Assembly: GCA_000432575.1 (NCBI GenBank)
Contig: HF996815.1
Span: forward strand, 1 to 22,856
DNA length: 22,856 nucleotides
Direction: 5' to 3'
Source of the DNA: Clostridium sp. CAG:762
GTDB lineage: Bacteria > Bacillota_I > Bacilli_A > RF39 > UBA660
In this document: positions 13,525-20,904 of the stretch, in pieces
Layout: every line of letters begins with the position of its first letter
Position numbering within the stretch: position 1 is the first letter of the stretch
The notes under the pieces: generated by a model
What the model was told of the DNA's origin: nothing
The model's database searches: none
The model's input: the letters and a program-made list of their open reading frames with translations, nothing else
Position numbers and translations under genes: made by a program

Positions 13525-16023
13525 ATGTTTAATTTTATAAGGAATATGTTTGATAATGAGTATAAAGAATTAAAGAGATTTAGACTTATTGCTGATGAAA
13601 TAGATAAATTAGATGAAGATATGTCTAAATTAAGTGATAAAGAGTTACAGGATAAAACTTTAGAATTTAAGGAAAGATTAAAAAATGGTGAGACTTTAGA
13701 GGATATTTTAGTTCCTGCTTTTGCCGTTGCTAGAGAGGCTGCTTATAGGGTAGTTAAGATGAAACCATTCTATTGTCAATTACTTGGAGGACTTGCTATT
13801 CACTATGGTAATATTGCAGAGATGAAGACAGGTGAAGGTAAGACTTTGACTTGTGTTTTGCCAGCTTATTTGAATGCTTTGACAGGTGAAGGTGTTCATA
13901 TTGTTACGGTTAATGAATTCTTAGCTAGTCGTGATGCTGAATGGATGGGTGGAATATTTAGATTCCTTGGTTTAACGGTAGGTTTGAATTTAAGGGAATT
14001 AACACCAAGTGAAAAACAAGAAGCATATAACTGTGATATTATGTATACTACTAATAATGAGTTAGGCTTTGATTATTTAAGAGATAATATGGTTGTAAAA
14101 AAAGAGAATAGGGTACAAAGGAAATTAAATTATTGTATTGTCGATGAAGTGGATTCTATTTTGATTGATGAGGCTAGAACGCCTCTAATAATTTCTGGTG
14201 GTGTTATGCAATCGGCTAATATGTATACACAGGCTGATAATTTTGTTAAGGGTTTAAAGGAGAATGTTGATTATATACTAGATGAGAAAACTAAGGCAAT
14301 TAATCTTACTGATGAGGGTTCTTCTAAATGTGAGAAGAGTTTTCATATAGAAAATTTATATGATATTAATAATACGGCTTTAGTACATCATATAAATCAA
14401 GCTTTAAAGGCTAACTATACAATGAGTAAGGATGTTGATTATGTAGTTCAAGATGGTGAAGTAATAATCGTAGACCAATTTACTGGTAGGTTAATGAAGG
14501 GTCGTGCTTTTTCTGAGGGGTTACATCAAGCTATCGAGGCTAAAGAGGGTGTAAAAATTCAGCAAGAAACAAAGACTTTGGCGACAATTACGTTTCAAAA
14601 TTATTTTAGAATGTATGCTAAACTATCTGGTATGACAGGAACAGCAAAAACAGAAGAAGAAGAATTTAGAAATATTTATAATATGTATGTTATTTGTATT
14701 CCTACGAATAAGCCTGTTATAAGGGAAGATGCTACGGATTTATTATTTGCTGTTAAAAGTGGTAAATATAATGCTATTGTAAGAGAAATTGAGAAGAGGC
14801 ATAATTTAGGTCAACCAGTTTTAGTGGGAACAATTGCCATTGAAACGAGTGAGTTAATTAGTAGTATGTTAACAAAAAAGCATATTAAGCATGAAGTTTT
14901 AAATGCAAAGAATCACGCTCGAGAGGCAGAGATAATTGCTAAGGCTGGTGAAAAGGGTTCTGTTACAATTGCTACAAATATGGCTGGTCGTGGTACGGAT
15001 ATTAAATTAGGTGAAGGGGTTAAGGAACTTGGTGGTTTGTGTGTAATCGGTACGGAAAGGCACGAATCAAGGAGAATAGATAATCAGTTGAGAGGTCGTG
15101 CTGGACGTCAAGGTGATCCTGGTTTTACTCAATTTTATGTATCTTTTGAAGATGACTTGATGGTAAGATTTGGCTCTGATAAGTATAAGCAAACATTGCA
15201 AAATTTAGGATTTGATGGAGAACAATCGATTCAAATGAAGATGTTTTCTAAGTCTGTTGAATCTGCTCAAAGGAGAGTTGAAGGAAATAACTTTGATATA
15301 AGGAAGCAACTATTACAATATGATGATGTTATGAATAATCAAAGAGAGATTATATATGGAAAGAGAAATGAGATTTTAGATAGTGATTCGATTCATGAAA
15401 CGACACTAAAAACATTTAGAGATAATATTAGTAATTTAGTAAATGTTCATACTATCGAAACAAGTAAGTTGAGTCATGAAGATTATGCTGAGATATTAGA
15501 GGCCGCAAATGAGAATTTACTTAAAAGGCATCGTTTGAATTTAAGTGATATCGAGGGTAAGGGCAATGAGGAAGTAATTAATATTATTTATGATAATGTG
15601 GTAAAAGATTATGAAGAGAAAATAAGTGATGTTCCTACGGAAATAATACAAGAATTTGAGAAAGCTATATCTTTGAGGGTAATTGATAATTATTGGATGG
15701 AACATATTAGTACAATGAGTCATTTAAGAGAGGGTATTCATTTGAGAGGATATGCTCAGGAAAATCCACTTCAAGCTTATACGTTAGAGGGGTATGAGTT
15801 ATTTGATGAGATGTTAAATAGAATTAATAAGGATATTTCTATATATTTACTTAAGTCTGAGATAAGGCAAAATATTGAAAGAAAAGAAATTGTTAAGAAG
15901 AAGATGACTAATGAGGGGAAAGAAGGGGGGACAAGGACTCCTAAAAAAAGTGAAAAAATAGGGAGAAATGATCCGTGTCCTTGTGGTTCGGGAAAAAAAT
16001 ATAAAAACTGTTGTGGAAAGTAG
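13525..16023 (+). CDS. secA: Preprotein translocase ATPase SecA
   Basis: 832 aa, normal for the family. It is the motor that pushes unfolded proteins through SecYEG. Walker A is MKTGEGKT (residues 100-107) and Walker B is DEVDSILIDEARTPL (from residue 207). Helicase motifs in NBD2 include ATNMAGRGTDIKLG and QLRGRAGRQGDPG. The scaffold and wing region contains NYWMEHISTMSHLREGIHLR. The C-terminal SEC-C zinc motif GRNDPCPCGSGKKYKNCCGK fills residues 813-832 (Cys 818, 820, 829, 830). The RBS is AAAGGA, with an extended -10 TGGTACAAT at 13494-13502. Its last codons occur twice more downstream (20322-20366, 22691-22735), marking it as the attachment site of an inserted island. Confidence 0.97.
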   Translation: MFNFIRNMFDNEYKELKRFRLIADEIDKLDEDMSKLSDKELQDKTLEFKERLKNGETLEDILVPAFAVAREAAYRVVKMKPFYCQLLGGLAIHYGNIAEMKTGEGKTLTCVLPAYLNALTGEGVHIVTVNEFLASRDAEWMGGIFRFLGLTVGLNLRELTPSEKQEAYNCDIMYTTNNELGFDYLRDNMVVKKENRVQRKLNYCIVDEVDSILIDEARTPLIISGGVMQSANMYTQADNFVKGLKENVDYILDEKTKAINLTDEGSSKCEKSFHIENLYDINNTALVHHINQALKANYTMSKDVDYVVQDGEVIIVDQFTGRLMKGRAFSEGLHQAIEAKEGVKIQQETKTLATITFQNYFRMYAKLSGMTGTAKTEEEEFRNIYNMYVICIPTNKPVIREDATDLLFAVKSGKYNAIVREIEKRHNLGQPVLVGTIAIETSELISSMLTKKHIKHEVLNAKNHAREAEIIAKAGEKGSVTIATNMAGRGTDIKLGEGVKELGGLCVIGTERHESRRIDNQLRGRAGRQGDPGFTQFYVSFEDDLMVRFGSDKYKQTLQNLGFDGEQSIQMKMFSKSVESAQRRVEGNNFDIRKQLLQYDDVMNNQREIIYGKRNEILDSDSIHETTLKTFRDNISNLVNVHTIETSKLSHEDYAEILEAANENLLKRHRLNLSDIEGKGNEEVINIIYDNVVKDYEEKISDVPTEIIQEFEKAISLRVIDNYWMEHISTMSHLREGIHLRGYAQENPLQAYTLEGYELFDEMLNRINKDISIYLLKSEIRQNIERKEIVKKKMTNEGKEGGTRTPKKSEKIGRNDPCPCGSGKKYKNCCGK

Positions 16024-16033
16024 TATAAAATAA
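15979..16033 (+). repeat. Putative attachment site attL at the secA 3' end (copy 1)
   Basis: The final 14 secA codons, stop and following ten bases. Positions 16003-16033 match 22715-22745 in 30 of 31 bases, with 21 identical in a row through the TAG stop. The third copy at 20322-20366 conserves the same codons with synonymous changes. This is the left boundary of the inserted island; the functional secA end is kept intact. Confidence 0.7.
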
Positions 16034-16121
16034 TGGAAAAGATGAATTAAAAAAAGGGAACAAATTTGTTGTTTGTCAACCAATAAATAAAAATGTGGAC
16101 GAAATTCATTGAAATTAAAGG

Positions 16122-16155
16122 ATGTCAGCAAAATAAAATTTGTTGACATTTTTTA
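16122..16155 (+). terminator. Terminator downstream of secA, inside the island
   Basis: ATGTCAGCAAA (16122-16132) pairs with TTTGTTGACAT (16139-16149) with one mismatch, followed by Ts to 16154. It would terminate secA transcripts, yet it is island DNA, so the element supplies the terminator. The stretch before it also has AACAAATTTGTT and TGTGGAC (16094-16100), a motif repeated near the other two secA-tail copies. Confidence 0.55.
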
Positions 16156-16173
16156 TTGAAGGGGATGAAAAGA

Positions 16174-16956
16174 ATGATGGAGTTAAATAATTTATTAAAA
16201 TCATTAGATATTGATAAAGATTATCACGACAAAATTTTTGGCAATATGATATTTGAAAATTTATATACAAAAGTAGATTTAAATAAGTATGCTGCTATAA
16301 AAAATAAAATTTATTGGATGAGCTTATTGATATATAGAATATCTATGACAAACTATTTAAAATCGATTAACAAGAATATTGATTTTGAAAATAAATTTAT
16401 TAATATCGAAAAAAACAATCTAATAGTTTTTCATTTATCGCTAAACATTACAAGTGAAATTTGTAAACAATTTAGTAATGGTGAAATATATCCATCATAT
16501 ATTTCAATGTTATGTAGGCAAATAATAGAACAAATATGTTTTATTAAAGAAGTTAAAAATGAAAATATAAATTTACAACTTATAGTAGAATCTGCTTTAG
16601 AATCGTACAATAAACAATTAGGAGCAAAAAGTTTAAATATACAAGAATTGAATGATAATAATAAAGGATTACTGAAAGTTTTTAAAGATAAAATATCATA
16701 TGGAAAACTTGCCAAAAAATATAAATATGGATATATGTATAATTTCTTTTCTGGAGATATTCATTTATTATCACAAATTGATAAATTAATACCATTTAAT
16801 ACCGATCGTTCAAAGCAGTATTATGATATATATCTTAATTGCATTTTAACTTTGTTAAAGGATTATTTCTTGCTCATAAATGATTATAATACTGAAGTAA
16901 AAGTAGATGTGACAAAATTAAATCAAATTAATTTTATAGAAATAAAAGATAGTTGA
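16174..16956 (+). CDS. Unknown protein, DUF5677/HEPN-like, 260 aa
   Basis: A TTG at 16156 is in frame, but ATG 16174 (or 16177) has GAAGGGG about 9 bases upstream and is preferred. The protein is all-helical with no signal peptide or clear membrane segment. Two stretches recall DUF5677-type helical proteins: YISMLCRQIIEQICFIKEV (a conserved Arg then Glu on one helix, as in R-x3-E patterns) and SYGKLAKKYKYGYMYNFFSG followed by DIH, a family-like 'Y-x-lS-x2-H' ending. The match is by eye and weak. It is the first gene of the secA-linked island, directly upstream of the integrase and a putative nuclease, and has its own terminator. A defence or toxin role is possible from context only. Confidence 0.7.
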   Translation: MMELNNLLKSLDIDKDYHDKIFGNMIFENLYTKVDLNKYAAIKNKIYWMSLLIYRISMTNYLKSINKNIDFENKFINIEKNNLIVFHLSLNITSEICKQFSNGEIYPSYISMLCRQIIEQICFIKEVKNENINLQLIVESALESYNKQLGAKSLNIQELNDNNKGLLKVFKDKISYGKLAKKYKYGYMYNFFSGDIHLLSQIDKLIPFNTDRSKQYYDIYLNCILTLLKDYFLLINDYNTEVKVDVTKLNQINFIEIKDS

Positions 16957-16981
16957 TTAGATGGATTATCAACTATCTTTT
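16944..16981 (+). terminator. Terminator after the DUF5677-like gene
   Basis: AAAAGATAGTTGAT (16944-16957) pairs perfectly with ATCAACTATCTTTT (16968-16981). The stem overlaps the TGA stop and ends in a T-rich tail. The integrase is therefore transcribed separately. Confidence 0.7.
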
Positions 16982-17022
16982 ATTAGATTGAATTGAAATA
17001 ATAGTGATTAAAGAAAGGATAA

Positions 17023-17544
17023 GTGACAATAATGATCAATATTAGAAAAAGGGGTAAAGTGTATCAATATTGCTTTGAAGCAGGGAAGGTAAATGGAAAA
17101 AGAAAACAAATAACTAAATCAGGTTTTAAAACTAAAAATGAGGCATATATAGCTGGGCAAAAAGCATACGATAAATTTATAAATGGAATAACTAATGTAG
17201 AGTGTAACATGTTATATGGAGATTATTTAGATTATTGTATGAAAGAATATTTTGAAATAAACTATAAATATTCTACGGCAAAGAGATATAAAGAATCTTT
17301 TAGCAATATCAAAAAGGAATTAGGTAATTATAAATTATCAGTTTTAACACCATATATTCTAAATCAAGCGTTACTAAAGTTATATCAAACATCTGGTACA
17401 AGGGATGCATTAAGAAATTATCAAAAGGTTATTAAGAGTTCGTTGAGAGATGCAACTTACTATTTTGGATTTATTAAGAATAATCCAGCAGGTGATTTGG
17501 AGATACCTAGAGTATTATCATTTGAATTAAAAAAAACAATATAG
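17023..17544 (+). CDS. Tyrosine integrase, N-terminal part (frameshifted gene)
   Basis: 173 aa to a TAG. It carries the arm-binding AP2-like domain (IRKRGKVYQYCFEAGKVNGK, followed by KRKQITKSGFKTKNEA) and the SAM-like core-binding domain (MLYGDYLDYCMKEYFEINYK … SVLTPYILNQALLKLYQ … GFIKNNPAGDLEIPR) of ICE/phage integrases. Reading stops just after TTA AAA AAA ACA ATA TAG. The continuation is found in the -1 frame (…KKNNIGHIYTKEEMEIIL), at an uninterrupted run of eight As (17529-17536). GTG 17023 or ATG 17032 may be the start; AAAGGA lies at 17014. Either a one-base deletion from nine As or -1 slippage at A-AAA-AAA would explain the break. Confidence 0.85.
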   Translation: MTIMINIRKRGKVYQYCFEAGKVNGKRKQITKSGFKTKNEAYIAGQKAYDKFINGITNVECNMLYGDYLDYCMKEYFEINYKYSTAKRYKESFSNIKKELGNYKLSVLTPYILNQALLKLYQTSGTRDALRNYQKVIKSSLRDATYYFGFIKNNPAGDLEIPRVLSFELKKTI

Positions 17545-17567
17545 GTCACATCTATACTAAAGAAGAA

Positions 17568-18263
17568 ATGGAAATAATTTTAGGTAGATTTAAAAATAAT
17601 AAAGTGTTTATATGTGCATTTTTAACTGCTTGTTATACAGGCATGAGAACTGGTGAGGTATTTGCATTAACTTGGAATGATATTGATTTAGACAATAGAA
17701 TTATTAAAGTTAATAAGACTGTTTATGCAAAAGATAAAGAAGAAAACGGCAGATGGTATTTAGGTACTGCTAAAACAATAGGTAGCCATAGAGAAGTTTA
17801 TATTTGTGATACTTTATATTCATTTTTATATAAATATAAAGTATTGCAAAACAATTATAAAAAAGAGTGCGGTAAAAATTATAAACACTATACTTTAGAA
17901 GAAGTTAAAAATAAGTATGGTAAGTTAGTAGAATATAAAATTATAAAAAGTAATTCTAAACGTAATAGAGTAGAAATGGTGTTTGCTAGAAAAGATGGAA
18001 CTTATTCAGGAACTGATATTATTAGGTATCCATTTACAATAATTCATCATGAATTAGGGATTCAATGCAGATTTTACGATTTAAGAGGGAGTTTTGCTAC
18101 AAAAACTTTAAGAAAGGGATGTGAGATAAAAGATATATCAAAAGTACTAGGACATAGTAGAGTAGAAACAACAAAAAATTATTATATAAATTGTACAAAA
18201 GATAATTTGAAAGATGTAAGTAAAATTTTTGAAAGAGAGTTAGGACTAAATTTGATAGATTAA
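17568..18263 (+). CDS. Tyrosine integrase, catalytic part (same gene, -1 frame)
   Basis: The 231-aa reading starts at an internal ATG; the true continuation begins near 17532 in the -1 frame relative to the upstream part. The catalytic residues of tyrosine recombinases are present: Arg27 in ACYTGMRTGEVFALTW, Lys69 in GTAKTIGSHREV, the box II Arg173 in FYDLRGSFATKTL (Tyr170 replaces the usual His), His196 in LGHSRVETT, and nucleophile Tyr205 or 206 in KNYY. All needed residues survive, so the frameshift is either recent or bypassed. No RBS of its own is seen. It ends at 18263, where the promoter of the next gene begins. It is the probable enzyme for integration at the secA 3' end. Confidence 0.88.
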   Translation: MEIILGRFKNNKVFICAFLTACYTGMRTGEVFALTWNDIDLDNRIIKVNKTVYAKDKEENGRWYLGTAKTIGSHREVYICDTLYSFLYKYKVLQNNYKKECGKNYKHYTLEEVKNKYGKLVEYKIIKSNSKRNRVEMVFARKDGTYSGTDIIRYPFTIIHHELGIQCRFYDLRGSFATKTLRKGCEIKDISKVLGHSRVETTKNYYINCTKDNLKDVSKIFERELGLNLID

Positions 18264-18292
18264 TTGTTATATAAGATAATAAATGATATAAT
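18264..18292 (+). promoter_or_regulatory. Promoter of the DUF4365-like gene
   Basis: TTGTTA (18264-18269), a 17-bp spacer and TATAAT (18287-18292). The -35 starts one base after the integrase stop, so the cargo gene has its own promoter and can be expressed in the integrated state. Confidence 0.65.
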
Positions 18293-18339
18293 ATTACGTA
18301 AAGTTTTTAATAAATTAAAGAAAGGAGAGGATAGCAATT

Positions 18340-20073
18340 ATGGATGAATTTATATTTGAACTAGATAAAAAAGTTAATATTGGAAAAATATCAGATAATG
18401 ATTTTAAGGAAAGTAAATCAATTTCTCTTATTAGAGATTTATTAGAAAAAAATAATAAGATAAAAGTTAGAACAACTGAAGCGGATAAAATACCAGATTT
18501 AGATGGTAGAATTAGTATCCTGGATAAAAACAAACATGATAGAATTATTGTAGAAGTTCAAAGTAAAACGTTACCAGAAGAATATAATGAAAATAAACCA
18601 TATCATTATGATTGTGATACTAAAGTTTTAAATGTTGTACAATACAATAAGTCTTTTAATCCAGTAGTGTTATTTTTAAGTGATATTAAAAATAATAAAT
18701 TATATTATAAGATAATTACTAAAGAATATATTAACAAATTAAATTTTAATGATCAGGAAACTAAGAGGATAAAATTTGATGACAGTGACTTATATGAAGA
18801 AAGTAGATTTATAGAGCAAATAGTTGATTATGCAAAACTTAAAACGTTAATAATTAATAAAGGTGAAAATGCATTAGTAACTTCATATATAAATGGTCCT
18901 AATAAATATTACCACTTAATGCAGGAAGAAATTGATAAAGTCAATTATTGTTTTGATCATGATTTAAAGATTATAAAAGACACTTTGTTTCCAAATGTAT
19001 GGAAATTTGGTATTGCTTATAATAAAACAGAAAAAGGTTTTGTTTTAGGAATTTATAAAATATATAAGGGAAGTAATGATACATTAGTAAAAAATTTTGA
19101 TATTAAAAATAATTATATGTTATCAACTTTTTCAAACATTGATAGTAATATATCTGATGTTTTAAAGGACTGGATGAATAAATGTATTAATGAGTTTTAT
19201 AATGTATATATGTTACATCCAAAATTTTGCTGTAATGATGTATTATCAGAAATAGTTTTCGATTTTTTAGACAATATTACTTATTTATCTGATAGAATTA
19301 AAAGTAAAAATAGTTGGGATTACTATAAGGATAAAGAAGAGTTGAATGTAATTCATTCATATATAAATGGATTGACAAAATTTTATAAAACTATTTGGAA
19401 TGATAGAGAAAAATATCCGGATGCTAAAGTTTTAGAACCGGTTTATAAAGTTATAAATAAATTTATAATTTTTAATCCACTTATAACCTTCTCAAATAGT
19501 AAGAAGCTTTTAGAAAAATGTATTTTTGAAAACAATACTGAGCCTTTTAAAGAAAATATTTTCTTGAATAATCATGTTGATATGGATCTAGTAATGATGT
19601 CTATTATTGAGCTTGAAAAAAGAGGCATTAAAGAAATATCTAGAATTCATTCAAAAAATGATAAAAATTTAGTAGAAAATGTTTTTACGAAATTAAAAGA
19701 ATCGTATGAATATACAAAAGACAAGTTAGGTTTGAAAGATAAACAGATAATAAATGGTCAATTTATAATATATTATTTTGAAGAAAAAGAAAATGCATAT
19801 TGCCTTGAGTATAATGATAATAAAACACTGGAAATTGTTTTTAAAAATGCAAAAGAAGATAAGTATGAAGATATAAAAAGTAATTCAAATCAATTTGGAA
19901 CATTTAAAGATTTTTCGAGAATTAAATGTCCATTATATAATTTTACTAGATTATTAATAAATAAAGGGTGCATGGAAGCTCAGGGAATGGATTTTGAATT
20001 TATATCAGAATCATTAGATGTTTTTAATATGAAAGATTTTCCTATTTTAACGACAAATATTAGATACCATTAA
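18340..20073 (+). CDS. Putative PD-(D/E)XK (DUF4365-like) nuclease-domain protein, 577 aa
   Basis: ATG with AAAGGAGAGG upstream, behind its own promoter. The first 170 residues resemble DUF4365, a PD-(D/E)XK-type domain seen in defence proteins: TTEADKIPDLDGRISIL with Asp53/55, then IIVEVQSKTLP with Glu72, Gln74 and Lys76, then YHYDCDTKVLNVVQYNKSFN and PVVLFLSDIKNNKLYYKIIT. The remaining 400 residues are mostly helical with no motif I recognise and may sense or bind a target. There are no membrane segments or zinc motifs. It is the largest cargo of the unit next to the integrase. A nucleic-acid-cutting defence role is inference from domain and context. Confidence 0.75.
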   Translation: MDEFIFELDKKVNIGKISDNDFKESKSISLIRDLLEKNNKIKVRTTEADKIPDLDGRISILDKNKHDRIIVEVQSKTLPEEYNENKPYHYDCDTKVLNVVQYNKSFNPVVLFLSDIKNNKLYYKIITKEYINKLNFNDQETKRIKFDDSDLYEESRFIEQIVDYAKLKTLIINKGENALVTSYINGPNKYYHLMQEEIDKVNYCFDHDLKIIKDTLFPNVWKFGIAYNKTEKGFVLGIYKIYKGSNDTLVKNFDIKNNYMLSTFSNIDSNISDVLKDWMNKCINEFYNVYMLHPKFCCNDVLSEIVFDFLDNITYLSDRIKSKNSWDYYKDKEELNVIHSYINGLTKFYKTIWNDREKYPDAKVLEPVYKVINKFIIFNPLITFSNSKKLLEKCIFENNTEPFKENIFLNNHVDMDLVMMSIIELEKRGIKEISRIHSKNDKNLVENVFTKLKESYEYTKDKLGLKDKQIINGQFIIYYFEEKENAYCLEYNDNKTLEIVFKNAKEDKYEDIKSNSNQFGTFKDFSRIKCPLYNFTRLLINKGCMEAQGMDFEFISESLDVFNMKDFPILTTNIRYH

Positions 20074-20163
20074 AAATAAGTATGATAATTAAATTATTAG
20101 AAATCTAAAAATGTATATTTGATTATGATTGATAATTATTTTATAATTTAACATGTGAACGGA

Positions 20164-20190
20164 TGTGGACAATGTCCACAATATGTCCAC
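20164..20190. promoter_or_regulatory. Perfect palindrome plus extra half-site near attachment copy 2
   Basis: TGTGGACAATGTCCACA (20164-20180) is a perfect 8-1-8 palindrome, and a further TGTCCAC follows at 20184-20190. The same 7-mer lies near secA-tail copy 1 (16094-16100) and copy 3 (22796-22802). Candidate binding site for integrase, excisionase or an element regulator. Confidence 0.5.
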
Positions 20191-20195
20191 GTTAG

Positions 20196-20366
20196 AGAAA
20201 TACTTGTAGTACAGGTAATATCATAAATACAAATAATACAGATGTTACCTGGTTTGATAAACAAGGAAATACGAATAATACTATAAGTATAAATAATACT
20301 GATAATATGGGAACATCCACTACATGTGGCAGTGGTAAAAAATATAAGCAATGTTGTGGTAAATAA
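20196..20366 (+). pseudogene. secA-tail-like fragment with SEC-C motif (copy 2, unit A/B junction)
   Basis: An open frame after TAG 20193-20195 runs 57 codons without a usable start to TAA 20364-20366. It ends STTCGSGKKYKQCCGK, the SEC-C end of SecA with one change (N to Q). Compared with the true secA end the last 13 codons differ at six synonymous sites and one non-synonymous site. Upstream codons encode a low-complexity Asn/Thr stretch (NNTDVTWFDKQGNTNNTISI). It reads as an element-borne copy of a secA 3' end, an attachment-site relic, not an expressed gene. Confidence 0.6.
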
Positions 20367-20377
20367 TGATTAAAATT

Positions 20378-20416
20378 GGCGTAAACCTAAGTAATATTAG
20401 GGATTACGCCATTTTT
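20378..20416. terminator. Terminator after the unit A junction
   Basis: GGCGTAAACCTAA (20378-20390) pairs with TTAGGGATTACGCC (20397-20410) with one mismatch/bulge, followed by ATTTTTGT. It isolates unit B from read-through. Confidence 0.65.
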
Positions 20417-20427
20417 GTACAATGCTC

Positions 20428-20469
20428 AAAAATTGTAAAAAATTACAACTTAAAAATTTTAGATAAGTT
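20428..20469 (+). repeat. Imperfect direct repeat, left copy flanking the metRS unit
   Basis: Begins AAAAATTGTAAAAAATTA and includes TTTTAG-N-TAAGTT. The right copy is at 22545-22586: 18 identical bases first, then about seven mismatches in the remaining 24. AAGT words then follow at 20465, 20476, 20486 and 20495, roughly one helical turn apart. Confidence 0.5.
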
Positions 20470-20561
20470 TTAGATAAGTGTTTCAAAGTATTGAAAGTGC
20501 TTCAATCCCTTATAAAATAAAGTTAAAATGCTTATAAAATTAGATAAGCTTTTTGTGAAAT

Positions 20562-20590
20562 TTGCCAAATTACAAGAAAAGTGCTATAAT
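20562..20590 (+). promoter_or_regulatory. Promoter of the T-box/metRS transcript
   Basis: TTGCCA (20562-20567), a 17-bp spacer and TATAAT (20585-20590). Transcription would start near 20597, at the base of T-box stem I. Confidence 0.65.
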
Positions 20591-20596
20591 TTACTC

Positions 20597-20881
20597 ATTC
20601 ACAAAGCCATTGCGAGGAAGAGTAAAAAATATAAAGCATTTTAGAGAACTCTGTTAGGTGAAAAAGAGGATGTAAGTATTTTTTGAACATGGCCCTCAAG
20701 GCGAATGACTGAAAGACTCTTAGTAAGTCATTACGGGAATGCCCGTTATAGCAGATACCTATAACTATGCAAAAGACATAAGTAGGTTAGTGAGTTTAAT
20801 ACAGTAATGTATTAATAAATAAGAGTGGTAACGTGAATATATTCACCTCTTAGAGACTTAGTGTTTCTAAGAGGTTTTTTT
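20597..20881 (+). promoter_or_regulatory. Methionine-specific T-box riboswitch
   Basis: Leader RNA that reads the charging state of tRNA-Met. Visible parts are stem I with the AGAGA (loop-E) element at 20643-20647, the specifier loop GAACATGGCC with codon ATG at 20689-20691, and the T-box AAGAGTGGTAACGTG at about 20821-20835. The TGGT of the T-box would pair the ACCA end of tRNA-Met. The antiterminator (AAGAG … CCTCTT) competes with the terminator CCTCTTAGA (20846-20854)/TCTAAGAGG (20866-20874) plus seven Ts. Uncharged tRNA-Met would switch on the MetRS gene behind it. Confidence 0.92.
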
Positions 20882-20904
20882 ATTTAAAGAAAGAGGGAGA
20901 TATT

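Noticed and set aside
20148..20351. Minus-strand 67-codon ORF over the copy 2 junction
   Set aside because: Cys/Thr-rich shadow of the SEC-C tail and NNT repeats on the plus strand; no RBS or promoter.
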